Assembly (NCBI GenBank): GCA_003451975.1
Contig: DMIX01000048.1
Span: forward strand, 1-9,505
DNA from: Propionibacteriaceae bacterium
GTDB taxonomy: Bacteria; Actinomycetota; Actinomycetes; Propionibacteriales; Propionibacteriaceae
DNA: 9,505 nt
Direction of reading: 5' to 3'
Below the pieces are notes generated by a model. The model worked only from the letters and a program-made list of their open reading frames with translations. It made no database searches and was not told the origin of the DNA. Both the position numbers and the translations under genes were made by a program. Shown piece by piece: positions 1 to 6,709 of this stretch (position 1 is the first letter of the stretch; each line of letters starts with the position of its first letter).

Positions 1-1104
1 CGCAACGAGAAGCTGGTCAAGCTGATCGACGCGGTAGGCGATCTGCCGCTGGGCAAGCTCGGCGACAACGCCATCGACATGTTCGGCGACGCCTACGAAT
101 ACCTGATGGGCATGTATGCCTCGAACGCTGGCAAGTCCGGAGGCGAGTACTACACGCCGCAGGAGGTCTCTGAACTCCTGGCGCGCATCGCGGTGGAGGG
201 CAAGACTCGTGTCAACCGGGTCTACGACCCAGCGTGTGGCTCCGGGTCGCTGCTGCTGAAGTTCGCCAAGGTGCTCGGCAAGGAGAATGTCGGCCGCTTC
301 ATTGGCCAGGAGATCAACCTGACCACCTACAACCTGGCTCGCATCAACATGTTCTTGCACGACATCAACTTCGACCAGTTCGACATCGCCCACGGCGACA
401 CCCTCACCGACCCCGCCCACTGGGATGAGGAACCTTTCGAAGCGATCGTGTCCAACCCGCCCTATTCGATCAAGTGGGAGGGGGACGCCAGCGCAGTGCT
501 CATCAACGACGAGCGCTTCTCCCCCGCTGGCGTGCTCGCGCCGAAGTCGAAGGCTGATCTTGCCTTCACCATGCACATGCTTTCCTGGCTCGCCGTCAAC
601 GGCACCGCAGCCATCGTCGAGTTCCCCGGAGTGCTCTACCGCGGCGGCGCGGAGCGCAAGATCCGCAAGTACCTGATCGACAACAACTACGTGGACGCCG
701 TCATTCAGCTTCCCCCGGACCTCTTCTTCGGCACCACCATCGCCACCTGCATCATCGTGTTGAAGAAGTCCAAGGCCGACAATGCGATCTTGTTCATCGA
801 CGCTTCCGCCGAGTTCGAGCGCCAGGGCAACAAGAACAAGCTCACCGAAGCCAACCGAGGCAAGATCTTGGACGCGTTCCGAGCCCGTGTCGACGAAGAC
901 CACGTGGCACGGCTGGTAAAGAACGAAGAGATCGCCGCCAACGAGTACAACATCGCTGTCTCCAGCTACGTCGAGGCCGAAGACACCCGCGAAGAGGTAG
1001 ACATCACCGCTCTCAATGCCGAGATTGCCCGCATCGTCGCTCGTCAGGCCGAGCTGCGCACAGCCATTGATGAGATCGTGGCCGATTTGGAAGGCGCATC
1101 GTGA
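1..1104 (+). CDS. hsdM: Type I restriction-modification DNA methyltransferase subunit HsdM, 5' partial
   Basis: N6-adenine methyltransferase subunit of a type I restriction-modification enzyme; in that family two M subunits with one S subunit methylate adenines in a split target. The frame is open from base 1, so the N-terminal helical domain lies off the window and 367 residues are visible. Counting from base 1, motif X (GEYYTP) is at about 48-53, the SAM-binding motif I (DPACGSG) at 76-82, the motif II region (GQEINLTTYNLARINMF) at about 104-120, and catalytic motif IV NPPY at 152-155. The later blocks (FPGVLYRGGAERKIRKYL, LPPDLFFGTTIATCIIVLKK) are typical of HsdM. The last 40 or so residues are charged and helix-forming, as in the HsdM tail that contacts HsdS. 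The gene ends in ADLEGAS and overlaps the next start (GTGA). Unusually, rhuM and mrr follow instead of hsdS. Family and activity motifs are secure; the cognate S and R subunits are unknown. Confidence 0.95.
   Translation, partial: RNEKLVKLIDAVGDLPLGKLGDNAIDMFGDAYEYLMGMYASNAGKSGGEYYTPQEVSELLARIAVEGKTRVNRVYDPACGSGSLLLKFAKVLGKENVGRFIGQEINLTTYNLARINMFLHDINFDQFDIAHGDTLTDPAHWDEEPFEAIVSNPPYSIKWEGDASAVLINDERFSPAGVLAPKSKADLAFTMHMLSWLAVNGTAAIVEFPGVLYRGGAERKIRKYLIDNNYVDAVIQLPPDLFFGTTIATCIIVLKKSKADNAILFIDASAEFERQGNKNKLTEANRGKILDAFRARVDEDHVARLVKNEEIAANEYNIAVSSYVEAEDTREEVDITALNAEIARIVARQAELRTAIDEIVADLEGAS
1089..1094 (+). promoter_or_regulatory. Ribosome binding site for the first rhuM gene
   Basis: GGAAGG lies inside the last codons of hsdM, six bases before the GTG at 1101. 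It supports this GTG as the start of the RhuM gene and suggests translation coupled to hsdM termination. Confidence 0.6.
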
Positions 1105-2060
1105 GCCAGCATCCTTCTGGAGAGATTGTCGTCTATCAGGCCGAAGACGGCTCGCCTGGTCTCGACGTCCGACTGGTCGATGAGACTGTCTGGCTGAGCC
1201 AGCAGCAGTTGACAGACCTCTTCCAGACGACTCAGCAGAACGTCAGCCTGCACCTGCGAAACATCTATGCCGAGGGCGAACTCAGCGAGGCGCCAACTCA
1301 CAAGGATTTCTTGTTGGTTCGCCAGGAGGGTGCGCGAGAGGTGACGCGCAGTGTCGCGCACTACAACCTGGACGCCATCATCTCCGTCGGATACCGAGTG
1401 AAGTCGGAGTTGGCGACCCGGTTCCGGATCTGGGCCACCGGCGTGCTGCGCGAGCACCTGGTGGCCGGCTATACCGTCAACGAGCAGCGGCTCACCCAGA
1501 TCGGCAAGGGGTTGGAAATTCTTCAGCGCGCTGACGATGAGCTGGTCTCCGGGGTGGCCGAGCTGCTGGCGCGTTTCACCGATGGGCTTGAGCTCCTGGA
1601 TCGCTTCGACCATCAGTCACTTGCTGCACCCGATGGTGCGGTCTCGGATTGGGAGTTCACCTACCCAGAAGCCCGCTCGGTCATTGACGCGATGTCCTTC
1701 GGTACGACCAGCGAACTCTTCGGGCACGAACGCGACGGCTCTTTCGCTGGCGTCATCGCCGGGCTCTATCAGACCTTTGGAGGCAACGACCTCTACCCGA
1801 CGGCGCAAGAGAAGGCCGCCCACCTGCTGTACCTGGTGGTCAAGGACCACTGCTTCAGCGACGGCAACAAACGCATCGCCGCTGCGTTGTTCGTGTATTT
1901 CTTGAATCAGTGCGGCCTGCTGATCGGCTCAGACGGACGCCCCCGCATCGGCAACAGCACACTCGCCGCCATCACGGTGATGATCGCCGTCAGCCGTCCT
2001 GAAGAGAAGGATGACATGATCCTGCTCGTTCGCAACCTGTTGAAGGTGGGAGCATCATGA
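1101..2060 (+). CDS. rhuM: RhuM family protein with Doc/Fic-like catalytic domain
   Basis: Complete 319-residue member of the RhuM (virulence RhuM) family, commonly seen inside type I restriction operons; its biochemical role there is not established. Residues about 8-125 form the RhuM N-terminal domain, with a helix-turn-helix-like stretch (WLSQQQLTDLFQTTQQNVSLHLRNIY, about 31-56) and the conserved block HYNLDAIISVGYRV (87-100). Residues about 185-319 resemble a Fic/Doc fold, with YPTAQEKAAHLLY leading into HCFSDGNKR at 250-258. This fits the HxFx(D/E)GNxxR active site and has the NKR ending seen in Doc-type enzymes rather than the NGR of AMP-adding Fic proteins. The GTG start overlaps the hsdM stop and has a good ribosome binding site. 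No separate antitoxin gene is evident beside it. It could be a toxin, a protein-modifying regulator of the restriction system, or a defence effector; the family call is firm and the function open. Confidence 0.88.
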   Translation: MSQHPSGEIVVYQAEDGSPGLDVRLVDETVWLSQQQLTDLFQTTQQNVSLHLRNIYAEGELSEAPTHKDFLLVRQEGAREVTRSVAHYNLDAIISVGYRVKSELATRFRIWATGVLREHLVAGYTVNEQRLTQIGKGLEILQRADDELVSGVAELLARFTDGLELLDRFDHQSLAAPDGAVSDWEFTYPEARSVIDAMSFGTTSELFGHERDGSFAGVIAGLYQTFGGNDLYPTAQEKAAHLLYLVVKDHCFSDGNKRIAAALFVYFLNQCGLLIGSDGRPRIGNSTLAAITVMIAVSRPEEKDDMILLVRNLLKVGAS

Positions 2061-2092
2061 CCCGCATGGCCGATCTGGAAGGAGCCAACTGA
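2057..2092 (+). pseudogene. 11-codon mini-ORF repeating the HsdM C-terminus (probable hsdM tail remnant)
   Basis: ATG at 2057 overlaps the rhuM stop (ATGA) and opens a frame encoding MTRMADLEGAN, ending with TGA at 2090-2092. The ADLEGA part repeats the end of HsdM (ADLEGAS); the DNA differs mostly at third codon positions, so it is a diverged copy rather than a fresh duplication. A purine-rich GTGGGAG lies four bases upstream of the ATG, so it may be translated as a coupling peptide. I read it as the surviving end of an hsdM gene once directly followed by mrr. It is not likely to encode a functional protein. The match is short, so chance or selection for the embedded ribosome binding site remains possible. 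Confidence 0.45.
2079..2084 (+). promoter_or_regulatory. Ribosome binding site for mrr
   Basis: AAGGAG is seven bases upstream of the ATG at 2092 and lies within the LEG codons of the mini-ORF. It is a near-ideal Shine-Dalgarno sequence and fixes the mrr start. Confidence 0.7.
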
Positions 2093-3012
2093 TGTCCGAG
2101 ATGCCCACCTGGGAGGGCTTCATGGTGCCCTGCCTGAAGGTCTTGAATGACGGCGCAGTCCTCAACCGTCGAGAGATCCGGGAGCTTGCCGCCGATGTTG
2201 TCGGGCTGAGTGACGAGCAACGAGGAGTCATTCTCGGCTCCGGGCAGCCCATGTACGCCAACCGCGTTGGCTGGGCACTTTCGCAGCTCACGAGGGTCGG
2301 CGCTCTGGCACGGCCTTCGCGCGGCAACTACCAAATCACCGACGCCGGCCGACAGGTGCTCGCTCAGTTCCCCGACGACATCACCGAAAACCAGCTCAAC
2401 GCGCTCGGCGAAGACCCCCACTCGGCGATCCACCCGTATGTTCCATCCAATCGCCCGCAGCTGGCGGCACCGGCCATAGACAAGCCGCCGGCGACTCTCG
2501 ACCCGACAGAGCAGATCGAACAAGGGGTCGCCCGCGTCCATCAAGCCGTGGCCAAGGAACTGCTCGATCGCCTTCGCGACAAGGAGCCTGCGTTTTTCGA
2601 GCAGGCTGTCGTAGACCTCCTGGTAGCGATGGGCTACGGAGGGACGGGAGGCGTCGCCGCAGCCACCCAACTGGTCAACGATGGCGGGATCGACGGCATC
2701 ATTGACCAGGATGTCCTTGGTTTGAACAAGGTGTATGTGCAGGCCAAGCGCTACGCGGCAGGCAACACAGTTGGACGTCCCGAACTCCAAGGCTTCGTCG
2801 GCGCTTTGATCGGCAAGGCCGACCGGGGAGTCTTCATTACCACCAGCACCTTCAGCAGCGGCGCGATCGAGTACGCCGAGCGTAACGCCACCATGCGGCT
2901 GATCCTCATCGACGGTGAACGCTTGACTGAGCTGATGATTCGGTTCGGAGTCGGAGTGCAAATCAAGGACACCTTCCACGTCGTTGAGGTCGACGAGGAC
3001 TTCTTCGAATGA
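2092..3012 (+). CDS. mrr: Mrr-family restriction endonuclease
   Basis: 306-residue protein with both domains of Mrr. Residues about 4-95 are the N-terminal winged-helix domain (opening MPTWEGFMVPCLKVLNDG, with WALSQLTRVGAL...GNYQITDAGRQVL later), which in this family binds DNA. A proline-rich linker follows (about 110-140). Residues about 165-290 are the PD-(D/E)XK nuclease core: FFEQAVVDLLVAMGY, then GGIDG with catalytic Asp201, then VYVQAKRY with Gln217 and Lys219, giving the D...QxK pattern expected of Mrr. E. coli Mrr cleaves methylated or pressure-exposed DNA as a type IV enzyme; here the gene sits in a methyltransferase operon, so it may serve as the nuclease of the module, which is inference. 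Its start overlaps the mini-ORF stop by one base (TGATG) and its stop overlaps the next ATG. All expected catalytic residues are present, so it looks functional. Confidence 0.92.
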   Translation: MSEMPTWEGFMVPCLKVLNDGAVLNRREIRELAADVVGLSDEQRGVILGSGQPMYANRVGWALSQLTRVGALARPSRGNYQITDAGRQVLAQFPDDITENQLNALGEDPHSAIHPYVPSNRPQLAAPAIDKPPATLDPTEQIEQGVARVHQAVAKELLDRLRDKEPAFFEQAVVDLLVAMGYGGTGGVAAATQLVNDGGIDGIIDQDVLGLNKVYVQAKRYAAGNTVGRPELQGFVGALIGKADRGVFITTSTFSSGAIEYAERNATMRLILIDGERLTELMIRFGVGVQIKDTFHVVEVDEDFFE

Positions 3013-3359
3013 ACACACCTGAACCTGAGACTGGGGGCGAGCTCCTTGTCTACCTGCGCGACGACGGCACCCCGGCGATCGACGTCAGGCTCACCGATGA
3101 CACAGTGTGGCTCAGTCAGCAGCAACTCGCTGACCTCTTCCAGACTTCGCGCACCAACGTCGTCGAGCACCTACGCCATATCTACGAGGAGGGCGAGCTC
3201 CTCGAAACGGCAACCTGTCGGGATTTCCGACAGGTTCGCCAGGAAGGCAATCGCGAAGTCACGCGGAGCATCCCGCACTACAACCTGAATGCCTGGATCT
3301 CGCCAGCGATGACGCGGACTCGGACTCGGGACGGACTGCGGGTCGCAATTGTGGGGTGA
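3009..3359 (+). pseudogene. Truncated second RhuM gene (N-terminal domain only)
   Basis: ATG at 3009 overlaps the mrr stop (ATGA). The first 95 or so residues closely follow the N-terminal domain of the upstream RhuM: GGELLVYLRDDGTPAIDVRL, DTVWLSQQQLADLFQT, HIYEEGELLE, VRQEGNREVTRSIPHYNLNA. After about 3295 the similarity ends and the frame runs through an arginine/threonine-rich tail (MTRTRTRDGLR) to a stop at 3357-3359. The rest of the RhuM N-terminal domain and the whole Fic/Doc-like part, over 200 residues, are missing. I found no continuation in the other + frames, so this is truncation rather than a simple frameshift. At DNA level it is clearly diverged from the first rhuM, so it is not a recent tandem copy. 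If made, the 116-residue product would keep the helix-turn-helix-like region and lack the catalytic site, so a residual regulatory role cannot be excluded. Confidence 0.8.
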
Positions 3360-3506
3360 AGTGCAGGCGCTCTGTGGATGGCCACCGCTCCACCAACGCA
3401 CCCCACACCCAGGCGATGATTCCCACCATCATGTTCGGCTCGAATCCGGCTGTATGCAGCTGACGGGTTGTACCAGGTTCCACCTAACAGCATCAGAACC
3501 CATCCC
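3360..3506 (+). other. Intergenic junction between the hsdM-rhuM-mrr operon and the DISARM module
   Basis: I see no credible gene here. Short minus-strand frames exist (for example reading AWVWGALVERWP near 3380-3420) but match nothing I recognise. There are two weak hairpins, ATGAT/ATCAT at 3416-3432 and GCTG/CAGC at 3449-3460, neither with a T-run, so no convincing terminator. Confidence 0.5.
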
Positions 3507-3523
3507 TATAGGCTTCCATCGTG
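3507..3523 (+). promoter_or_regulatory. Candidate leaderless promoter for drmD
   Basis: TAGGCT at 3509-3514 matches the actinobacterial TANNNT -10 consensus and ends six bases before the GTG at 3521. Transcription would then begin at or next to the start codon. No Shine-Dalgarno sequence precedes this GTG, which fits a leaderless mRNA. I see no good -35 box at normal spacing; TTGTAC at 3468 is too far upstream. Confidence 0.4.
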
Positions 3524-6500
3524 ATTGACACTGGGAACACGCTCCTCACGGACCAGCATTCACCAGCAAGCCCAGCGGTTCCCATGCTGCCCGAACTAGG
3601 GCAGGTTGTCGAAGTCCGTGGGTCAGCGTGGGCCGTAACTAGTGTGCAAGCTCAAGGGCTCCCTCGAAGCCCCGCAGACGATGCCATCGCCCAGCTGTCT
3701 CATGTTGTTGATCTTCAATCGCTCGATGAGGATCGCTTGGGAGAACAGCTCTCTGTTGTCTGGGAACTCGAAGTTGGGCACACCGTGACACCCGCACAAG
3801 GCTTGCCTGAAACGATTTACACCGACGGCTTCGACGACCCCACCACACTCGCAGGCTTCATCGACGCGATCCGGTGGGGTGCCGTCACCAGCGCCGACCC
3901 CAACCGCTACCAGGCTCCGTTCTGGTCGGGCGCGAACGTCGAGGCATATCAGCTCGAACCCCTCCGTCGGGCCCTCAGCACTCCACGAGCCAACTTGCTT
4001 CTCGCCGACGATGTCGGTCTTGGAAAGACCATCGAGGCCGGGCTCGTGATCCAGGAACTGTTGCTTCGCCACCGCGCGCGCACCGCTGTCGTCGTCTGCC
4101 CGCCCAGCCTCGCGCTGAAGTGGCAGGACGAGATGCGAGAGAAGTTTGGCCTGGAGTTCACCATCGTCAACTCCGAGTTGATGGCTCACGTTCGCCGCAC
4201 TCACGGTTTGCACGCAAACCCGTTCCAACTCTTTCCACGAGTCATCGTGAGCATGGCGTGGCTACCGCAGGTCCGCGCCCAGCGCCTGCTCCGTGACGTC
4301 TACGCGCAGACGACCAACCCAAAGACCGGCAAGCGGTACGCCTTCGACATCCTGGTGGTTGACGAGGCTCACCATGTCGCTCCTTCTAGCCCGTCGACCA
4401 TCGCCGACGGTCGTGGCTATGCGGTCGACACCCAGCGCACCGTCGCGGTCCGTCAGCTCGCGGAGAAATGCGAACACCGCCTGTTCCTGAGCGCGACCCC
4501 ACACAACGGCCATCCGGAATCGTTCACCGCGTTGATGGAGATGATCGACCCACGTCGTTTCGCTCGGGGCGCGAATCTCGACTCGGCTGCGCTGAGGGAC
4601 GTCATTGTCCGCCGGCTCAAGACCGACCTCGCAGACAAGGGCTTCAAGAGGCGCAAGGTGAAGACACTCAGTGTCACGCCCACTGAGTCCGAACAGCAGA
4701 TGTTCTCTCTGCTTGACGACATCGTCACCAAGAGTGCGACACAGAACGGCACCAAGCCTGGTGGCGACATTGTCGCGATGCTGTTGAAGAAGCGCTTCCT
4801 ATCGAGCCCATTCGCCTTCGGCATGACACTGAGCCACTACATTGCCTCGCGGGCCGGACGAGGCCTGTCGGATGAGGATTACGACGACGTCTTCGGCGAC
4901 GGTCAGTCCGACGAGGAAGAGGGACTGTGGGAGCAAGACGAGACCGAGAAACTGCGCGAGTCCAAGGGCTCCGACCCGCTAGTTGCGGCAGAACCTGGCG
5001 AACTCGAAGCGCTCATGGAGTGGGGATTGGCCTACGAGAGCCGGGCCGACTCCCGTCTTGAAAGCCTCATCGGCTTCCTAGACGCCACCTGCCGACCTGA
5101 CGGCAAGACCTGGTCAAACGAACGTGTTGTCGTCTTCACCGAATACGCCCACACCGTCGACTGGCTCCAGCGTGTTCTCAATCAACGTGGCTACAACGGC
5201 GAAAGGCTCGCCGTCATCCAAGGTTCCACGGCGACCGAAGAACGTGAATACATCCGCTCACAGTTCACGGCTGACCCGGCCAAGGAGCCGGTGCGAGTCC
5301 TGCTAGCCACGGACGCCGCAGGCGAAGGCATCGACCTTCAGACCTACTGCCACCAGCTCGTGAACTTCGATATCCCGTTCAACCCGTCCCGCGTCGAACA
5401 GCGCATCGGCCGCATCGACCGTTACGGCCAGCACCAGGAGCCTCAGGTCTTCCATTTCGTGCCGGTCGCCAACTCCTCGACGTACGCCGCTGACCTGAGC
5501 TTTATGGAGCGCATCGCCCGCAAGATCGCCCAGGTCGAGTACGACCTCGGCTCCGCCAACCAAGTCGTTGGCGCGGAGATCCAAGGGCACTTCGGCAGTC
5601 GCAAACAAACCAGACGCAAGTCGAGAGGTGTAGATGCCAACGAGGTGATCAACTCCGGACTCGCCGGGGGTCTGGAACTCAACGCTGAATTGACACGGTT
5701 GGAGCAGGGCTACGGCGAGTCGCGCACGGCGATGCACCTGGACCCCGCAAACCTCCGCCGCGTCGTCGACACCGCACTTCGCATCAACCATCAATCATCC
5801 CTTGCAGCGAACCATGAGTTCGCCCAAGACACCGACGCCGAAGTGTTCACCGTCCCGGCGCTCACGACGGGCTGGCATGGCACGCTGCGCGGCCTCGATA
5901 CCCGCCTCAAACCGGGCGAGCTTCGCCCGATCACATTCGATGCCAGCGCTGCCGAAGGCCGCGCTGATCTCGTGCACGTCCACCTCGGACACCCCATCGT
6001 CCAGAAAGCTCAGCGTCTGCTGCGCCGCTCACTGTGGAGTGTCGATTCCCCCCTGAACCGCGTGACCGCCGTGGTGGTAGGCGATCTCGAAGAGTCCTTC
6101 GTTGCCGCCTTGACCCGCATGGTTCTCGTCGGCCGTGGCGGTGTCCGCCTTCACGAAGAGGTCTTTCTCGCGGGCGTCCGCTTGAAAGGTCGCCGTGCGA
6201 TGGCCGAGGAGAAGGCCGAGGTCGCTCTCGACAAGGCGCTGGATCTCGATCATTTGGCCTTCGCCGACGTGAGCGTCCGCAACCAGCTCTGCGATCTGTG
6301 GAACGTCCCCGACGCGCCCCTGCGACTGCGACTTGAAGAATCGATGCAAGCCCGGGCCGGGCGACGCCACGAGATGGTGCTCGAGCAGCTCGCCAAGCGC
6401 CAGGCCGCCGACATCCAGCGGGCCAAGGAAATCTTCACTGCATTCCGCACCAACCTGCGCGACTCGCTTGCACGACTACGGGCAGAAGAAGACGAAGCGC

Positions 6501-6709
6501 AGGGCCAGCTATTCACCGACCCAGACCAACAGCGCCAATGGAGACGGGACATCGACGCCATGAACCGACGCCTGGACGAACTCGCCGACGAGGAGGCACG
6601 TGAGATCGCCGCGATCACCGACCGCTACGCCGACGTTAAGCCACACACCACTGCAGCAGCCGTCGTCTTCGCACTAACTCGCACGGATGCGGATGGGTGG
6701 GTCGAGTGA
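3521..6709 (+). CDS. drmD: DISARM SNF2-like helicase DrmD
   Basis: 1062-residue SF2 helicase of the SNF2-like type, matching DrmD of class 1 DISARM, an anti-phage system. The N-terminal region (LPELGQVVEVRG, then GFDDPTTLAGFIDAIRWGAVTSAD and YQLEPLRRAL) is characteristic of this family. Helicase motifs are intact: motif I DDVGLGKT with Lys169, motif II DEAHH at 281-285, motif III SATPHNG at 324-330, motif V TDAAGEGID at 597-605, and motif VI QRIGRIDR at 627-634 with arginines 628, 631 and 634. An acidic insert lies at about 450-490. Residues about 945-1040 are charged and probably coiled coil. Its precise role in DISARM is unresolved; as a DNA-dependent ATPase it probably remodels or translocates on DNA. 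The GTG start has no ribosome binding site but fits a leaderless transcript; ATG at 3584 (residue 22) is the alternative, and the 21 residues before it are low complexity. The stop overlaps the next start by one base, so the two genes are one operon. Confidence 0.88.
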   Translation: MIDTGNTLLTDQHSPASPAVPMLPELGQVVEVRGSAWAVTSVQAQGLPRSPADDAIAQLSHVVDLQSLDEDRLGEQLSVVWELEVGHTVTPAQGLPETIYTDGFDDPTTLAGFIDAIRWGAVTSADPNRYQAPFWSGANVEAYQLEPLRRALSTPRANLLLADDVGLGKTIEAGLVIQELLLRHRARTAVVVCPPSLALKWQDEMREKFGLEFTIVNSELMAHVRRTHGLHANPFQLFPRVIVSMAWLPQVRAQRLLRDVYAQTTNPKTGKRYAFDILVVDEAHHVAPSSPSTIADGRGYAVDTQRTVAVRQLAEKCEHRLFLSATPHNGHPESFTALMEMIDPRRFARGANLDSAALRDVIVRRLKTDLADKGFKRRKVKTLSVTPTESEQQMFSLLDDIVTKSATQNGTKPGGDIVAMLLKKRFLSSPFAFGMTLSHYIASRAGRGLSDEDYDDVFGDGQSDEEEGLWEQDETEKLRESKGSDPLVAAEPGELEALMEWGLAYESRADSRLESLIGFLDATCRPDGKTWSNERVVVFTEYAHTVDWLQRVLNQRGYNGERLAVIQGSTATEEREYIRSQFTADPAKEPVRVLLATDAAGEGIDLQTYCHQLVNFDIPFNPSRVEQRIGRIDRYGQHQEPQVFHFVPVANSSTYAADLSFMERIARKIAQVEYDLGSANQVVGAEIQGHFGSRKQTRRKSRGVDANEVINSGLAGGLELNAELTRLEQGYGESRTAMHLDPANLRRVVDTALRINHQSSLAANHEFAQDTDAEVFTVPALTTGWHGTLRGLDTRLKPGELRPITFDASAAEGRADLVHVHLGHPIVQKAQRLLRRSLWSVDSPLNRVTAVVVGDLEESFVAALTRMVLVGRGGVRLHEEVFLAGVRLKGRRAMAEEKAEVALDKALDLDHLAFADVSVRNQLCDLWNVPDAPLRLRLEESMQARAGRRHEMVLEQLAKRQAADIQRAKEIFTAFRTNLRDSLARLRAEEDEAQGQLFTDPDQQRQWRRDIDAMNRRLDELADEEAREIAAITDRYADVKPHTTAAAVVFALTRTDADGWVE

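Noticed and set aside
1990..3018. Long minus-strand open frame opposite mrr (342 codons)
   Set aside because: It is the antisense of a gene with clear Mrr domains; high GC creates such stop-poor frames, and its protein shows no recognisable motif.
3436..3450. TCGAATC flanked by CGG/CCG, resembling a tRNA T-arm and hence a possible attachment site
   Set aside because: No anticodon arm, D arm or acceptor stem can be folded around it, the stem is only 3-4 pairs, and no integrase gene is present in the window.
3416..3460. Two short inverted repeats as a terminator after the truncated rhuM
   Set aside because: Stems are only 4-5 bp with no following T-run, so they do not support a terminator call.
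3259..3493. Minus-strand frames across the junction, possibly an insertion sequence fragment
   Set aside because: No transposase motif, no terminal inverted repeats and no target duplication could be seen.
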